A stretch of 64,000 nucleotides of DNA from Pseudomonas sp. IPO3778 (GCF_013386825.1 NZ_JACARC010000014.1:62001-126000), one strand, 5' to 3'; positions 8,601 through 18,925 are shown, counted from the first letter of the stretch. A program made the numbers and translations. Notes: generated by a model not told the origin, from the letters alone.

Positions 8601-11600
8601 GGACGCGACCTGCTCAGCCGTAAGACTCACACCGACAGACAGGTTGAGTTGTTGCTGACTGGTGATTGCGTTGTCCATCAGGTACTTGTACAAGCCGGCA
8701 TCGCTGGTCTGGCCATCGATAAATTGCTGGCCGGTCCGAGCGATGACGGCTTGCTGGATCAACTGCTCTTCGTAAAGCCCGTCACCTAAACGCTTCCAGC
8801 TTTGATCCGGGTCGTAACCAAGATTGGACAGCAGGTAATCCGAGCTCATAAATTGCGTGAGGTTGGTGAGCGCCGGATTGGTCTCGATCAGATACTTTTG
8901 CGGATTGGATGGACGACTATCGTCGGGCAAGCCCTGAACCCGGTTGACGGTCAACAAACTTGCCGCCGTGGCCTGGACTGGGGTGGATGTGTTTAATGCC
9001 GTTTGAACCGCATCGCCTACCTGAATGGCCTGAATGCCACTGCTGGGGGCCGCTTGTTGGTGCTGGGCCGTGCCAATAACCGCACTGCCCAGGGTCCAGC
9101 TTTGTGGAGTTTGATTGGTCGGTGCTGTGTCCCCCTGACCGCTCAGGCGAAATAGGCCATTCTGCCCGGTGGGTAAGCTGAAGCCTGGCAGGGTTAGCGG
9201 ATTGATCTGCTGCTGGGCAAGGTCGGGGGGCAGTTGTTGGTTGAGGGTGACGCGGGTTGAGTAGGTACTGCCTGCACCACCGGCACCCGTGGCGTCTGTG
9301 CCGGTTTTGGCACCTGCGCCAACGTAGGTGAATCCTGGTTGCACGACACTGTTGTCGATCGTGTTCTGAGCGGTGACGTTGACCGCCCCGCCTGCCTGAA
9401 TGATGGCGGCGTAGGTTTGGTCGCCCTCTGCAATTTTTTGCGTCGTTCGAAGTTGCGGCAACTCTTCAAGGGTCGTGCCGATAAAGCCACTCATCGCAGC
9501 CTGCAGCCCCCCTAGGTCATTGGGGGTGTAGGCGGGGCTCAGGTACCAGTATTTATTGGTAAAGGCACTGGCCATGGCGTACCAGCCTGAAGCATCGCTG
9601 GTCCGCTCTGTCATGAATATTCGGGTGGTTTCTGTCTCGCCGGTCTCAATGCCGCTGTTGGTCAGGTTGCTGACTGTCGCGCTCAGGTTGCCAGCAGCGC
9701 CGATGCTGCTACTTGCATTCAGCAGGTCGCCACCGTTGATGGTCAGATTGCCACCGGCGGTGATACTTGACGCCGCACTGGCGTCGGTCACATCTACCTT
9801 GTCGCGCTGAACAACCTCCCAGGCATGGTTCTGTTTACCGCTGCAGTCGCCGGCGTTGTAACCCTCAATACAGGTAACCTCGTCGATTCGCGCGGTGTAG
9901 ATGCCCAGGTCACTGGTACTCAATACGGCACGAACGTTTTGTATGGTGCTGGCGGACAGGTTCAGATTGCCGTCGCTTTGAATACTGGAGGAACTGTTGA
10001 TGATGCTGCTGGCGAGCCCACCTTGACCGTCGCGGTCAATATTCAGGTTGCCGAGGCTGTAGATATCGGCGTAGCTGTTGTTCAGTGAGTCGACCCGCAG
10101 GCTCATGTCTGAGCCGCTGAAGATCAGCCCATGATCATTGAGCAGCGCCCCGGTGGTGACGGTCAACGCTTGGCCGCTGCCGAGTGTGCCGTAGTTGTTG
10201 ATGGTACCTGCAGTCACGGACAGGTCAGCCGCTGAGGTCAGCCGCCCGTTGTTGTTTAGCGCGCCAGAGACGGTCGCGGTGGTGAGCCCTCCCCCGGCAA
10301 TGCTCGCGGTGCTGCTCAGATCAACTTGAGCCGCAGACAGGTTGAGGTTACCCAGGCTGCTGATGCGGCCGGTACCATTCAGCGCACCACTCAGGTTCAG
10401 GTCCAGGCTGCCATCGCTGGCAATAATGCCATTGGTAACCCAGTTGACACCGCTTGCGACAAGGCTATCGGCGGCCAGCAACTGGCCGGCTGCGCTTTGG
10501 GTCAAGGTGTTGACGTTGAGCGTCAGACGCCCGGCCTGAATAACACTGTCGTTGGTCCAGGTGTCTTGGTCGATGCTCAAACCACCGCGCGTAACCACGC
10601 TACCGCCAACACCATTGAGGTTGCCCGGCGCAATCTCGAAGGTGCCGGTGCCGACGTGCAACACACTGCCATTAACGTTCTGAAAACTACCCGCATTCAA
10701 CGTCAAGTCGGTGTTGGCCGTTTCCAGGACACCATTGCTGTTATCGAACAACCCGCCAATCTGAAACTCGGTCTTGCCGTCGGTGCCCAGGGCACGCAGT
10801 TGGCCGGTCTGGTTATCCAGGCTGGCCGCGCTGACTTTCAGGGTGGTGTCGCTTTCAATAATGCCCAGTTGGTTGTTGAGCGCGCCGCTCAGATTGAGGT
10901 CAATCTGATGCCCGGCAATCTGACCATCGTTGGTGCCGTTGTTATCAAAGTCATTGCCGGTGACACTCACCAGGCCTTTGGCGTAGAGGCCGCCATTGCG
11001 GTTGTCGAAGTTACCGGTGGTGACGATGGCGTCTGCGCTTTGTGCAGAAATACGACCGCCATTATTGTCGACGCTGCCGGTGACCAGATCCAGGCTCTCA
11101 GCCTGGGTGACACCGGCCTGACTGTTGTTATTGAGGTCATAGCCGTTACGCAGCACCCCGACGACCTTTGCGTGCAGGGCGCCTCCAAGGCTCGCCAATG
11201 TACCGCCACGGTTATCAATGTTTGCAGCCGTGAGACTGACGTCATTGGCCTGGGCGATGACTTTGCCGCTTTGGTTATCAATATCGCCGTCGGTGCTCAA
11301 GTTCAATGCCGTCTGGCTTTGGACGGAACCCTTGGCGTTGTCGAGGCTGGCAGCGTTTAGCTGCACATCGGCGTTTTGACTGTAGATCAAACCGTCGCTG
11401 TTGTTTTGTATGGCGCCGGTGGTGGTGAGGGTCAGTGTGCCATTGGCGGCGACAGTGCCACGATTACTGTTGTCCAGATTGCCGGCCAACAACGTCAACA
11501 GGTCCTGGCTTGCGATCTGGCCACCCTGGTTGTTGATCTGGGTAGCACGCTTGAGCAACAGAGCACCGGTGCTGGCCAGTTTACCGTTGGTGTTGGTCAG

Positions 11601-14600
11601 TACGCCGAGCAAGTCGAGGGTGACCCCACTGTTACCGATCAACGTACCGGCGGTGTTATCGACGGTGGTACCGGTAACGCTAATGTTCTGTTGTGCATTG
11701 ATAGCGCCGCCCGCGTTGATGAGCGTTGGTGCTTGCACGTCCAGGGTAGCGCCACTGTCAATCAAGCCGCCTTGGCTGTTGTTGAGTGGGCCGGTGACAG
11801 TCAGGGTTTGCCCACCGCCGCTGGACAGAATGCCGTTGTCACTGTTGTCGAGACTGGCTGCGGTGACGGTCAGCGCTTGTTGGCTGACCAGCGCACCGGC
11901 GCCACTGTTGAGCACGCTCTGGGTGAACTGGGCCGCCACGTTACCGTAGCGGCTGGAGACGGTGCCGTTGTTGCGGTTATCCAGGTCGGTACCACTAAGG
12001 CTGACGCCCTGCCAACCGGATATCAGACCACCCTGATTGAGCAACTCGGTACCGGTGAGTGCCAGCAGGTTATTGCTGATCAGTTTGCCCGCGCTATTGT
12101 CCAGCGTTCGGCCTGAGAGGTTCAGGCTCTGGGCACTCGATATTTCTCCGCTCTGGTTGCTCAGGTCACGCAAGTGCTGGAGGGTCAGCGAGCCTGCGGT
12201 GGTGATCATCCCGCCATTGTTGTTCAGATCGCCTGTGGCCGTACTCAGGTCGATAGCAATCGCGCTGCCCAGCAACGAACCCTGTTGGTTGTTGATCCCG
12301 GTGGAGTTAATGGTCAACGTATCAGTGGCGTTGATCAGGCCCTGGCTCTGATTATTGAGCGCGCCATCGATGTTCAGCAACGTGTCACCGCGGCTGGTCA
12401 ACGTGCCGCCACTGTTGTCCAGGCTGGCGGCATGGCCGTCAATGGATTGAGCAGCGATCTGGCCTTTGAGGTTGCTCAGGACTTGGTCAATACGCAACGT
12501 CAGTGCCTGATTGCTGAGCAGCTTGCCGCTGCTGTTATCCAGGCTTTCGGCGGCAACCGTAAAGGCCTGGGCACTGGAAATTTCACCGCCCTGGTTGTTC
12601 ACGCCCTTGAGGTTTTTCAGCATCAACAGAGGCGCGTTGATCAATCCGCCCTGGTTGTTCAACTGGCCGTGGTTTAAGTCCAGCGCCACTGCAGTGTTGC
12701 TAAACAGCTTCCCGCCCTGCTGATCCAGACCTGTGACCTTGGCGGTCAGCGTTTTGTCACTGGAAAGGCGACCGCCGTCCTGGTTGGTCACCTGCCCGGC
12801 GTTGATGTTGAGCGTATCGGAGGTGCTGACATTACCGCTGTGGCTGTTGTCGAACGTGCCAGTATCGATGGTCAGTGCAGACTTGCTGCTGAGCGTACCG
12901 CTCTGACTGTTGTCCAGGCTTGCGCTGTTGAGGGTAAGGCCGCCGTCGGTAACTAATTGGCCACCCTGGTTATCGGTCGCACCCGAGGTGGTGACACTCA
13001 ATTGGCCGGCGCTGGACAGCTTGCCTTGGCGGTTTGTCAGATTGGCAGCGTTGAGGGTTAACACGCCTTCACTGCTCAACAGTCCTTGGGTGTTATTGAG
13101 ATCGCCACTGACGTTTAAAGCCAGGCCGGCCTGGCTGATGAGGCTGCCACCGGTGTTATCCAGGCCGGCCCCGGTCAGGCTCAAGCCGGTCTGAGTGCTG
13201 AGCAACCCATTAAGGTTGAGTACGTTGTCGACGGTCAGGCTCAGCGTTTTTCCGGCGATTACTCGGCCGCTGTCGCTGTTGTTCAGTTGCTGACCCTGAA
13301 GGCTGACATCCGCCGAACTGGAAATTTCACCGCCACGGTTGTCGACGCCCCCCACCTGGAGCTTTACCCCTTGGGTGCCACCGACCAGGCCATTGTTGCG
13401 GTTGTCCAGTGTGGAACCGTTGAGCGCCAGTGCGCCTTCAGCGATCAATATCCCATTGTTATTAGTGAGCGCGTTAACGTTGGCAGTCAGTGCCCCTTTG
13501 CTGGAAACCTGCCCGCTACTGTTATCCAGGCTGGCGGCATCAAGGCGAAAGTCGCCATCGCCAATCGCCGTACCGCCTTGGTTATTAAAGGCGCCATCGA
13601 CGGTAACACCTAGCTCGTCACGACTGCTGAGCATCCCGTCACTGTTGTCCAGGGTTGCGCTTTTCAACTGCAGTGCCGCAGCAGAAATCAGGCCTTTGAT
13701 GTTGATCAGCGCCTGATCCAGGCGCAAGGTCAGGGCTTGCTCACTGAGCAGTTTGCCACTGGTGTTGTCCAGGCTCTTCGCGGCGAACGTAAAGCCCTGG
13801 TTGCTGGAAATCTCGCCGTTCTGGTTGCCGACGTCAGCGAGGTTATTCAGCGCCAGTGTCGTACCATGGATCAGACCGCTCTGGTTGTTTAACTGGCCCT
13901 TGTTCACATCCAGGGTCAGCGAGGTCACGCTGGTGAGCTGCCCGCCGTTGTGCTGATCAAGATTACTTACGTTGGCCGTCAGCGCCTGGTTGCTGCTGAT
14001 GTGGCCCGCCGAGCTGTTGTCGACCGCGCCGGCGGTGAGGTTCAGGACGTCCAGGCTGGTGAGTTTGCCGCCCTGATTATTGATGGCGCCGCTCGCGGTG
14101 ATACTGAGGCCGTTGTTTGCCGTAACCAATCCTGCAACGTTATCCAGCGTGGCCACATTCAAGGTCAACGCGCCCAGGCTGGACACTTCACCGCTGCTGT
14201 TACTTAGTTTCCCGACTGTCGCGGTCAGCGGACCGCTGCTGTTAAGCAGGCCACCCTGCGCGTTGAGCAACTGGTCCGCATTCAAGCTCAGGCTGCCGGT
14301 GCTTAACACCCGGCCCTTGTTTTGGTTATCCAGGATGCCCGTGGAAAGGTTCGCGGCTTGCTTTGCACTCAGGGTGCCGCCTTGGTTGTTCAGCGCTTGT
14401 GCCGCGCTCACCGTCAGGTTACGGCTCGCAACCAGGCTGTTGCCAGTGTTAGTAACCGTCTGCGCAGTGACCGTGAGGTCGCCATTAGTGTTGCGACTAT
14501 TATCGGCGTTAACACCCGCCTCGATAATGCCCAGGTTGGTGAGTTCCCCACCGCTGGACAGATTGATGCTGTCACCGGCGGCGAAGTTTTTCTGATTGGT

Positions 14601-15629
14601 TAGAGCACCGGTGGTATGCACATCGAGAGCGGTACCTGCGTACACCGCTCCGGTTGAATTTAAACTCGTGGCATTGAGGGTGACTCCACTGTCAGCCCTT
14701 GTGTCGGTCAGGGTCAGGTTCCCCGCCGCATCAATGCGTATATCGCCGCCACTGGCCCCCAGATTACCCGCCAGCTTCACCCCTACTCCGGCCTCGGTGC
14801 CCACCAGTTTGATCGCGCCGGCATACATGCCGCCCAGCACCGAGGAGTCGATGGCCAGTTCCGGTTTCACGCTGCCATCCTCGGCACGTACCGTGGTATT
14901 CAGCGTTAGTGCATCAACGTCGTTACGACCCGCCACAATGGCCAGATTGCGCGCATTGATCTGTGCGTTGATTTTTGCCGAGCGGGTGATGATCTCAAAA
15001 TGGTCGATCTGACTGGCGTCCAAGTCCTTGCCGTCGATGGTCACCGTGCCGCCATCCACCTGATAATGGTCCAGGCGGCCGTTATCGAGAACAGGCGTGC
15101 CGGTGGTCAGGGTGACATTGGGTGTATTGATAAACCCGCAGCCGCTGCAACTGATGCCATAGGGGTTGGCGACGATAACCTTGGCGGACTGCCCCGCTAC
15201 TTCCGTGTAACCACTTAACTGGCTCGGGCTGCCCCCGTTCACTTCGTTGAGGATGATACTGGCCGCAGTGCCATTGAAATTGGGGTTGCCAAGAATGATC
15301 CCCCCCAGTTGAGTCGATTGCGTACTGTTGGTGGCGTTGTTGAGGATCACGCCACTGGCGCCGACGTTGTAATCCTTGAACTGGTTGTGGGACAAACCAC
15401 TGCCGTTGGGCGCCGCGATGTTGATGATCGGAATACCGTTCCCCGCCACACCCAAGCTGGTACCCGGGGCGCTGACGGCAATACCGTCGGCCTGAGCCAG
15501 CAGAGGTTGCCAAAACATCGCATTGGCCAGGATCAGCGCCAGGCTACGTTTTGAAAGCCCCCAAAATCGCTCTTGGGCTTGCACAGAAAAAGGCTCGAGA
15601 GTCCGAACGGTGTGTGGGCGAAATTCCAT
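5661..15629 (-). CDS. cdiA: CdiA-type two-partner-secretion haemagglutinin/toxin
   Basis: A 3322-residue exoprotein. I chose ATG 15629 (GAGAG eight bases upstream) over the TTG at 15647. It has an extended signal region (about residues 1-47), the TPS secretion domain (about 48-190, with NPNF and NPYGI motifs and the CSGC pair), and a long array of degenerate FHA repeats with recurring LDN..G and LNN.GG units, roughly 300-1800. A second haemagglutinin repeat region and a DUF637 pretoxin domain (about 2800-3000) follow. The last 100 residues form the toxin (DITGTLKDMAGDPVP, GGYWDHLKEM), resembling polymorphic toxin type 28 (Ntox28). Exported by the TpsB gene 38 bases upstream, it would deliver the tip into neighbouring bacteria. 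CdiI follows with a four-base overlap. Confidence 0.92.
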   Translation of the reverse strand: MEFRPHTVRTLEPFSVQAQERFWGLSKRSLALILANAMFWQPLLAQADGIAVSAPGTSLGVAGNGIPIINIAAPNGSGLSHNQFKDYNVGASGVILNNATNSTQSTQLGGIILGNPNFNGTAASIILNEVNGGSPSQLSGYTEVAGQSAKVIVANPYGISCSGCGFINTPNVTLTTGTPVLDNGRLDHYQVDGGTVTIDGKDLDASQIDHFEIITRSAKINAQINARNLAIVAGRNDVDALTLNTTVRAEDGSVKPELAIDSSVLGGMYAGAIKLVGTEAGVGVKLAGNLGASGGDIRIDAAGNLTLTDTRADSGVTLNATSLNSTGAVYAGTALDVHTTGALTNQKNFAAGDSINLSSGGELTNLGIIEAGVNADNSRNTNGDLTVTAQTVTNTGNSLVASRNLTVSAAQALNNQGGTLSAKQAANLSTGILDNQNKGRVLSTGSLSLNADQLLNAQGGLLNSSGPLTATVGKLSNSSGEVSSLGALTLNVATLDNVAGLVTANNGLSITASGAINNQGGKLTSLDVLNLTAGAVDNSSAGHISSNQALTANVSNLDQHNGGQLTSVTSLTLDVNKGQLNNQSGLIHGTTLALNNLADVGNQNGEISSNQGFTFAAKSLDNTSGKLLSEQALTLRLDQALINIKGLISAAALQLKSATLDNSDGMLSSRDELGVTVDGAFNNQGGTAIGDGDFRLDAASLDNSSGQVSSKGALTANVNALTNNNGILIAEGALALNGSTLDNRNNGLVGGTQGVKLQVGGVDNRGGEISSSADVSLQGQQLNNSDSGRVIAGKTLSLTVDNVLNLNGLLSTQTGLSLTGAGLDNTGGSLISQAGLALNVSGDLNNTQGLLSSEGVLTLNAANLTNRQGKLSSAGQLSVTTSGATDNQGGQLVTDGGLTLNSASLDNSQSGTLSSKSALTIDTGTFDNSHSGNVSTSDTLNINAGQVTNQDGGRLSSDKTLTAKVTGLDQQGGKLFSNTAVALDLNHGQLNNQGGLINAPLLMLKNLKGVNNQGGEISSAQAFTVAAESLDNSSGKLLSNQALTLRIDQVLSNLKGQIAAQSIDGHAASLDNSGGTLTSRGDTLLNIDGALNNQSQGLINATDTLTINSTGINNQQGSLLGSAIAIDLSTATGDLNNNGGMITTAGSLTLQHLRDLSNQSGEISSAQSLNLSGRTLDNSAGKLISNNLLALTGTELLNQGGLISGWQGVSLSGTDLDNRNNGTVSSRYGNVAAQFTQSVLNSGAGALVSQQALTVTAASLDNSDNGILSSGGGQTLTVTGPLNNSQGGLIDSGATLDVQAPTLINAGGAINAQQNISVTGTTVDNTAGTLIGNSGVTLDLLGVLTNTNGKLASTGALLLKRATQINNQGGQIASQDLLTLLAGNLDNSNRGTVAANGTLTLTTTGAIQNNSDGLIYSQNADVQLNAASLDNAKGSVQSQTALNLSTDGDIDNQSGKVIAQANDVSLTAANIDNRGGTLASLGGALHAKVVGVLRNGYDLNNNSQAGVTQAESLDLVTGSVDNNGGRISAQSADAIVTTGNFDNRNGGLYAKGLVSVTGNDFDNNGTNDGQIAGHQIDLNLSGALNNQLGIIESDTTLKVSAASLDNQTGQLRALGTDGKTEFQIGGLFDNSNGVLETANTDLTLNAGSFQNVNGSVLHVGTGTFEIAPGNLNGVGGSVVTRGGLSIDQDTWTNDSVIQAGRLTLNVNTLTQSAAGQLLAADSLVASGVNWVTNGIIASDGSLDLNLSGALNGTGRISSLGNLNLSAAQVDLSSTASIAGGGLTTATVSGALNNNGRLTSAADLSVTAGTINNYGTLGSGQALTVTTGALLNDHGLIFSGSDMSLRVDSLNNSYADIYSLGNLNIDRDGQGGLASSIINSSSSIQSDGNLNLSASTIQNVRAVLSTSDLGIYTARIDEVTCIEGYNAGDCSGKQNHAWEVVQRDKVDVTDASAASSITAGGNLTINGGDLLNASSSIGAAGNLSATVSNLTNSGIETGETETTRIFMTERTSDASGWYAMASAFTNKYWYLSPAYTPNDLGGLQAAMSGFIGTTLEELPQLRTTQKIAEGDQTYAAIIQAGGAVNVTAQNTIDNSVVQPGFTYVGAGAKTGTDATGAGGAGSTYSTRVTLNQQLPPDLAQQQINPLTLPGFSLPTGQNGLFRLSGQGDTAPTNQTPQSWTLGSAVIGTAQHQQAAPSSGIQAIQVGDAVQTALNTSTPVQATAASLLTVNRVQGLPDDSRPSNPQKYLIETNPALTNLTQFMSSDYLLSNLGYDPDQSWKRLGDGLYEEQLIQQAVIARTGQQFIDGQTSDAGLYKYLMDNAITSQQQLNLSVGVSLTAEQVASLTHDIVWMEDATVNGEQVLVPVLYLAQADNRLGPTGALIAGSDVSLIAGSDLTNAGTLSATGNLSAQAGQNMVNSGLVEAGDRLDLLAGNNLTNQAGGIIAGSDVSVTAVNGDVNNERTVTSHESSSGYRTEGTDFVDSAARIEAANNLSVQAGEDVNNVGGVLSSGADTTIVAGRDVNLVAAEQVDSNAVTDLSRSSDVTQYGSIIEAGRDFQVTAARNISAIASQIDATRDVAMSATGNLSLASAADEQHSALNTKKVTTQEDHVSQVSTTVTAGGNVDLSAGNDMALIASRVSAGNEAYLVAGGELDVLAAQNSDYSLYDMKKTGSWGSKKTQHDEVTDVKNVSSEIQTGGALALVSGGDQLYQDAKLNSGGDLSLSTGGSITFEAVKDLHDESHTKSDNNAFWVSAKGKGTTDETLHQSELTAKGQLTINAVDGLHIDLKQIDQDTVSQSIDAMVQADPSLAWLKDAEKRGDVDWRQVQEIHDSFKYNTSGLGPASKVIIAILMSVALGPAGLGLGGIEGTAEISLATTAVTSFIDDKGNLGSTLKDTFSSDSLKNAAVAGISAGVLNYADTNWLGSTEGSTVTTAGPLQNASYSSDMLSWSNAEQTLLRSSAHALINSGISTAINGGSFGQNLSSAALSEAISLGAAAGNKAIGDATNDIASKLVLHAVLGGLLSKAAGQDFASGVVAGGVAEGLTPLVNAALSNYVSKIFDANNLSYQGSQTQITTAQLIGVVSGAMAGGDPNIAALIGGSADKYNRQGHEDLDPTVIFGDEDAAHTNDLTPLQKAYAQLSLAIFSVLVPEVVMESLLARMGAMFSEMGDGLVGATATGVENVSGSTAIDATAGAGETVSSATKAEQVETEVAESAGGEKEAVDSAAKLSQGQQRAVNKIDNILNSFKDSDITGTLKDMAGDPVPKPDGGYWDHLKEMNDMLRGLRNHAETLEGVSDPVAQAARQRALDTIQRINSALNGAGI

Positions 15630-15667
15630 ATCAGACTCTCGATGCAACTAGGCGTTTGAGGGGGGAG

Positions 15668-17398
15668 TTACAGGAAAAAATCCATGCGGAAATAGATCGG
15701 CGCTTCGCGTTCGGTCAGTACGCCAGGCCGCTCCAGGGAGTGGGCAAACGTCACACTGGTGCTTAGGTGCTTACCGCGAGCGAACAACTCTATGGAGTCA
15801 CTCGACACTCGACCGTGCAGGTCACCGTTGTAGCGATCGTTTCGAATGACGCCCTGGTCGTATCCCAGGCTGGTGCCATATTCCGAAAACAGCGGGTGCA
15901 TCCAGCCCCACGTCACCGGACGCGTCCAGCGCAGGTCGTTGCGCCAGTAGCCGCCACTGTCGCCGGTCAATTGCTCATCTTTAAAACCACGCACCGACGA
16001 CGAGCCACCCAAGCTCATACGCTGAGGGCTGAACAGCACATCTTCGCTGCGCTGCCCGGTCGCCAGGCTGGTGAAGCTCAACGACTCGCCCCACAGCGTG
16101 AACGGCTGCAGATAGCTGACTGTGGCGGTGTACTTGCGATAGTCCGGAGTAGCGGTGAGATTGCCCTGCCCGTCTCGATGCTGGTCGTTGCTCTGCGCCC
16201 CGAATGCATCAATGCCGTTTTGCATGCCAAGGTCGATGTTGAGGAACGCAGTGCCGATTCGTCGGCCATGGTTAATGCCCAACTGCAGTTCGCTCAGGCT
16301 ATTACTGCTGACAGCCAGGCGACTGTCTTCGATGTAGTTGTTGGTGCTTAGATGGGCCACGCCCACATTGAGGGAGGTCTTGCTCACGGCGTCGCGATAA
16401 ATGACCCGTTCGGCACGCAGTTGGTGATTTTGACTGTCGCCGGTTTGCTTGAAATCAAAACCATTGGCTTGGGCCTGGGAGCGATAATCGCTCTGGTTGT
16501 AGGTGTAACTGAAGTTCCACCAGCCCCACGGCAGGTTGTAGTAAAGCATGGTGTTTTCTGAGGTTTTTTGATGATCGCTGATACCGTCATGGCCGCCACG
16601 CAAGACCAGCTGATCCGCCAATCCAAGTGGGTTGTCCCACTCAAAGCCAGTATCCCACTGCTGCTCGCCCGTATTTTTCTGGCCGTCGTTGTTGCGTGAC
16701 AAACTGACGCGCCAAGGCTTTTGCGGGGTGTTCTTGACGACAACCTCACTGCCGCCCACCTGCGTGCCAGGGGCCAATTCCATTTGCGCTTGATTGGAGG
16801 GTAAGCGGTTGAGTTGATCGATGGTTTGTTCGATTTCCCGCAAGTTAAGCAACCCGCCCTGTTTGCCCGGAAACGCCATCGCCAACTCGCGGTCCGACAG
16901 TTTGCTGTCGGCAGCACCTTTCAAACCTTCGAGTTTCCCCTCAACTACCACGACCAGCAGATGGCCCTTCGAAAGATCCTGTTGCGGCAAGTAAGCCCGG
17001 CTGGTCACCAAACCTTTATCGATGTAGTCATCGGTGATGACCTTCAGCAGCTCATTAAGCTGTGAGACACCCAGGCATTGATTCAGATAAGGCTTGAGCA
17101 AGCGCTCTCGATCGGCCGCAGACAAGCTGTCGGCCCCCTTGAGCTCGATGCTTTTTATCTCAAAGCAGCGGGTGTCAACCGGCGCCTTGGGCGCGACGGC
17201 AGGGCCTTCTGTACCCGGCAAATCCTTGAGATCTTCCAGGCGCTTACGCTGCTCTTCGAGCAGGCGGTCCTGACGGTCACGGATCATGTCCTGATCGCCG
17301 GGCGTCGAAAGCGGCGCCGCGAAGGCAGGACTTAACGTACTCAGGCAACCCAGTAATACAAAAGAAAACGACCTCATCCGGAGGTGAAATGACGACAT
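15668..17398 (-). CDS. cdiB: TpsB outer-membrane transporter of the ShlB/FhaC/CdiB family
   Basis: A 576-residue protein with an N-terminal signal peptide (cleavage near AFA-APLS), a periplasmic helix rich in R/E/K, a POTRA domain (about 73-150, CFEIKSIELKGADSL), a second POTRA-like part, then a beta-barrel with the conserved VRGF element (SSSVRGFKDEQL, about residue 465). It exports CdiA across the outer membrane. It ends FFL rather than the usual terminal aromatic residue. It is first in the cdiBAI operon. Confidence 0.93.
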   Translation of the reverse strand: MSSFHLRMRSFSFVLLGCLSTLSPAFAAPLSTPGDQDMIRDRQDRLLEEQRKRLEDLKDLPGTEGPAVAPKAPVDTRCFEIKSIELKGADSLSAADRERLLKPYLNQCLGVSQLNELLKVITDDYIDKGLVTSRAYLPQQDLSKGHLLVVVVEGKLEGLKGAADSKLSDRELAMAFPGKQGGLLNLREIEQTIDQLNRLPSNQAQMELAPGTQVGGSEVVVKNTPQKPWRVSLSRNNDGQKNTGEQQWDTGFEWDNPLGLADQLVLRGGHDGISDHQKTSENTMLYYNLPWGWWNFSYTYNQSDYRSQAQANGFDFKQTGDSQNHQLRAERVIYRDAVSKTSLNVGVAHLSTNNYIEDSRLAVSSNSLSELQLGINHGRRIGTAFLNIDLGMQNGIDAFGAQSNDQHRDGQGNLTATPDYRKYTATVSYLQPFTLWGESLSFTSLATGQRSEDVLFSPQRMSLGGSSSVRGFKDEQLTGDSGGYWRNDLRWTRPVTWGWMHPLFSEYGTSLGYDQGVIRNDRYNGDLHGRVSSDSIELFARGKHLSTSVTFAHSLERPGVLTEREAPIYFRMDFFL

Positions 17399-17992
17399 GC
17401 TAATTCCATTTGCGCGTTTTTTGCTGGGTTAGCCAAAAAAGGAATGAAAGGAGTACTAGTGGAGTTTTCCTTTTATCAAGTAAGGACATCCGAAAGTTCC
17501 CCTGGAGGAACATGATTTTTCCTGCTTTAGATGCCGATAGATCTAGGAAATTTCCGAAATTAACTAGTGAACCTTCCCAAATATTAAAGCCCGGCAAGCC
17601 TCGTCAACTACGTCTGTAGTGATCGAACACTACCCTGAACCGGGGTGGTGCCGGTGCGATATAGTAGCTAGAGCAACTTATCAGGAGAGGTGGTGGCGAT
17701 GGCACCGCCTCCGCATATTTAGAATAGAAGCTTCGTTAAAGGGCTAAAGTTTGGCCACTGCCTAGACACCCGCCCTACTACTAACTCGCATTGACCAACG
17801 GGTTTCGAGTTTCTGTTTTTGGTCGAGTAGCGGCCTGTAGTCAAAGGCGGCTATGGGTCGGTTAGCGACGGCCTGACTTCGCCTTCCCAGAGTTCAGCCC
17901 AACCGTGAGGCAGATCAGTATGGACGCGAGTGGGCTTTTGGAGGATCGTTCTTGGCTATGTTTAGTAGATCCGTCAGCCAAGAAAGAGAAAA
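17399..17992. other. intergenic region between cdiB and the LysR gene, with a degenerate dispersed Pseudomonas repeat
   Basis: No gene seen in 594 bases. It must contain the promoter of the cdiBAI operon (minus) and of the LysR gene (plus); no clear sigma-70 boxes were pinned down. Around 17810-17880 the minus strand reads like the dispersed intergenic sequence common in Pseudomonas (GACCCATAGCCGCC...TACAGGCCGC), heavily degraded. Confidence 0.4.
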
Positions 17993-18925
17993 ATGGATAC
18001 TAGGAAACTACGTCACGTTCTTGGGCTGGTAGAGCACCTGACATTCACCCGAGCCAGTATCGAGGTAAACCTGAGTCAGCCGGCCCTGTCTCGGAGCATT
18101 CAGTCGATCGAGGCCGAACTTGGCGTTCAATTGTTCGATCGTGGGCCCACTGGAGTTGAGCTAACACCTTACGGCGAGGTGTTTACCGAGCGGGCGCGCA
18201 AGGTGCTGGCCGAGCTCAATGAGTTGCGCCGGGACATCGAATTGGTACGACGCGGCGAGTATGGCGAGATTGCCCTGGGTTTCGGGCCGACAGCTGCTGC
18301 CTTGCTCAAGACACCAATGCTGGAACACTTTGCCCTGAATGCTCCGCAGGTGCGGCTAACCGTCAAAGGCGGCACCTATGAAGAGTTATTGAGGTTGCTG
18401 CTGGAGGAAAAAATCGACATTTTTTTCGGCGATGTCGCGCTGCTGTCCTATCGCCAGGATCTGCAGGTCGATTTGCTACCCAGTTGGCGCAGCGGTTTCT
18501 TTTGCGCAGCCAACCATCCACTGGCGCAAAGAAGTTTGGTCACCCCGGCCGAGTTGTTGGATTACCCCTTGGGCTGTATCAAATTGTCAGCATGGGCCAT
18601 GGCGGACCTGGATGTGTATTTTGAGGGATCTATCGAAACGGCTATTCATTTTCAGACTGATGTGCTCGCAGACCTGGAAGCTTTGGCGCTGGCCGGGAAC
18701 GCGGTGATCTTTGGCAGCCGTCCGGCTTTTTGGCAGGCATTGGACAGTGGTCAGTTACAGGAAGTCGCTTTGAGTCCGCCACTGCTACGTAGCGCGCGGT
18801 TCGGTTCGGTCAGCCTGGCAGGACGCACTTTGGCCCCCTCGGTGAAGGGGGCCAAGACGTTGGCCCATACAGTGTTCGCAAGTTACGCCAAACTGCTGGT
18901 CGTTGCGCCCGCATCTGACGGTTGA
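17993..18925 (+). CDS. LysR-type transcriptional regulator
   Basis: A 310-residue protein with an N-terminal winged HTH (residues about 3-60; FTRASIEVNLSQPALSRSI) and a substrate-binding domain (about 90-300). It is convergent with, and overlaps by 43 bases, the DUF485 gene on the other strand. It may control the neighbouring minus-strand transport/amidohydrolase operon, although LysR regulators are more often divergent from their targets, so the link is weak. No effector can be read from the sequence. Confidence 0.9.
   Translation: MDTRKLRHVLGLVEHLTFTRASIEVNLSQPALSRSIQSIEAELGVQLFDRGPTGVELTPYGEVFTERARKVLAELNELRRDIELVRRGEYGEIALGFGPTAAALLKTPMLEHFALNAPQVRLTVKGGTYEELLRLLLEEKIDIFFGDVALLSYRQDLQVDLLPSWRSGFFCAANHPLAQRSLVTPAELLDYPLGCIKLSAWAMADLDVYFEGSIETAIHFQTDVLADLEALALAGNAVIFGSRPAFWQALDSGQLQEVALSPPLLRSARFGSVSLAGRTLAPSVKGAKTLAHTVFASYAKLLVVAPASDG

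Noticed and set aside
7803..13956. Many long plus-strand frames opposite cdiA (for example 328, 344 and 246 codons)
   Set aside because: They mirror the repetitive haemagglutinin code on the other strand, share its repeat rhythm, lack ribosome sites and match no family.
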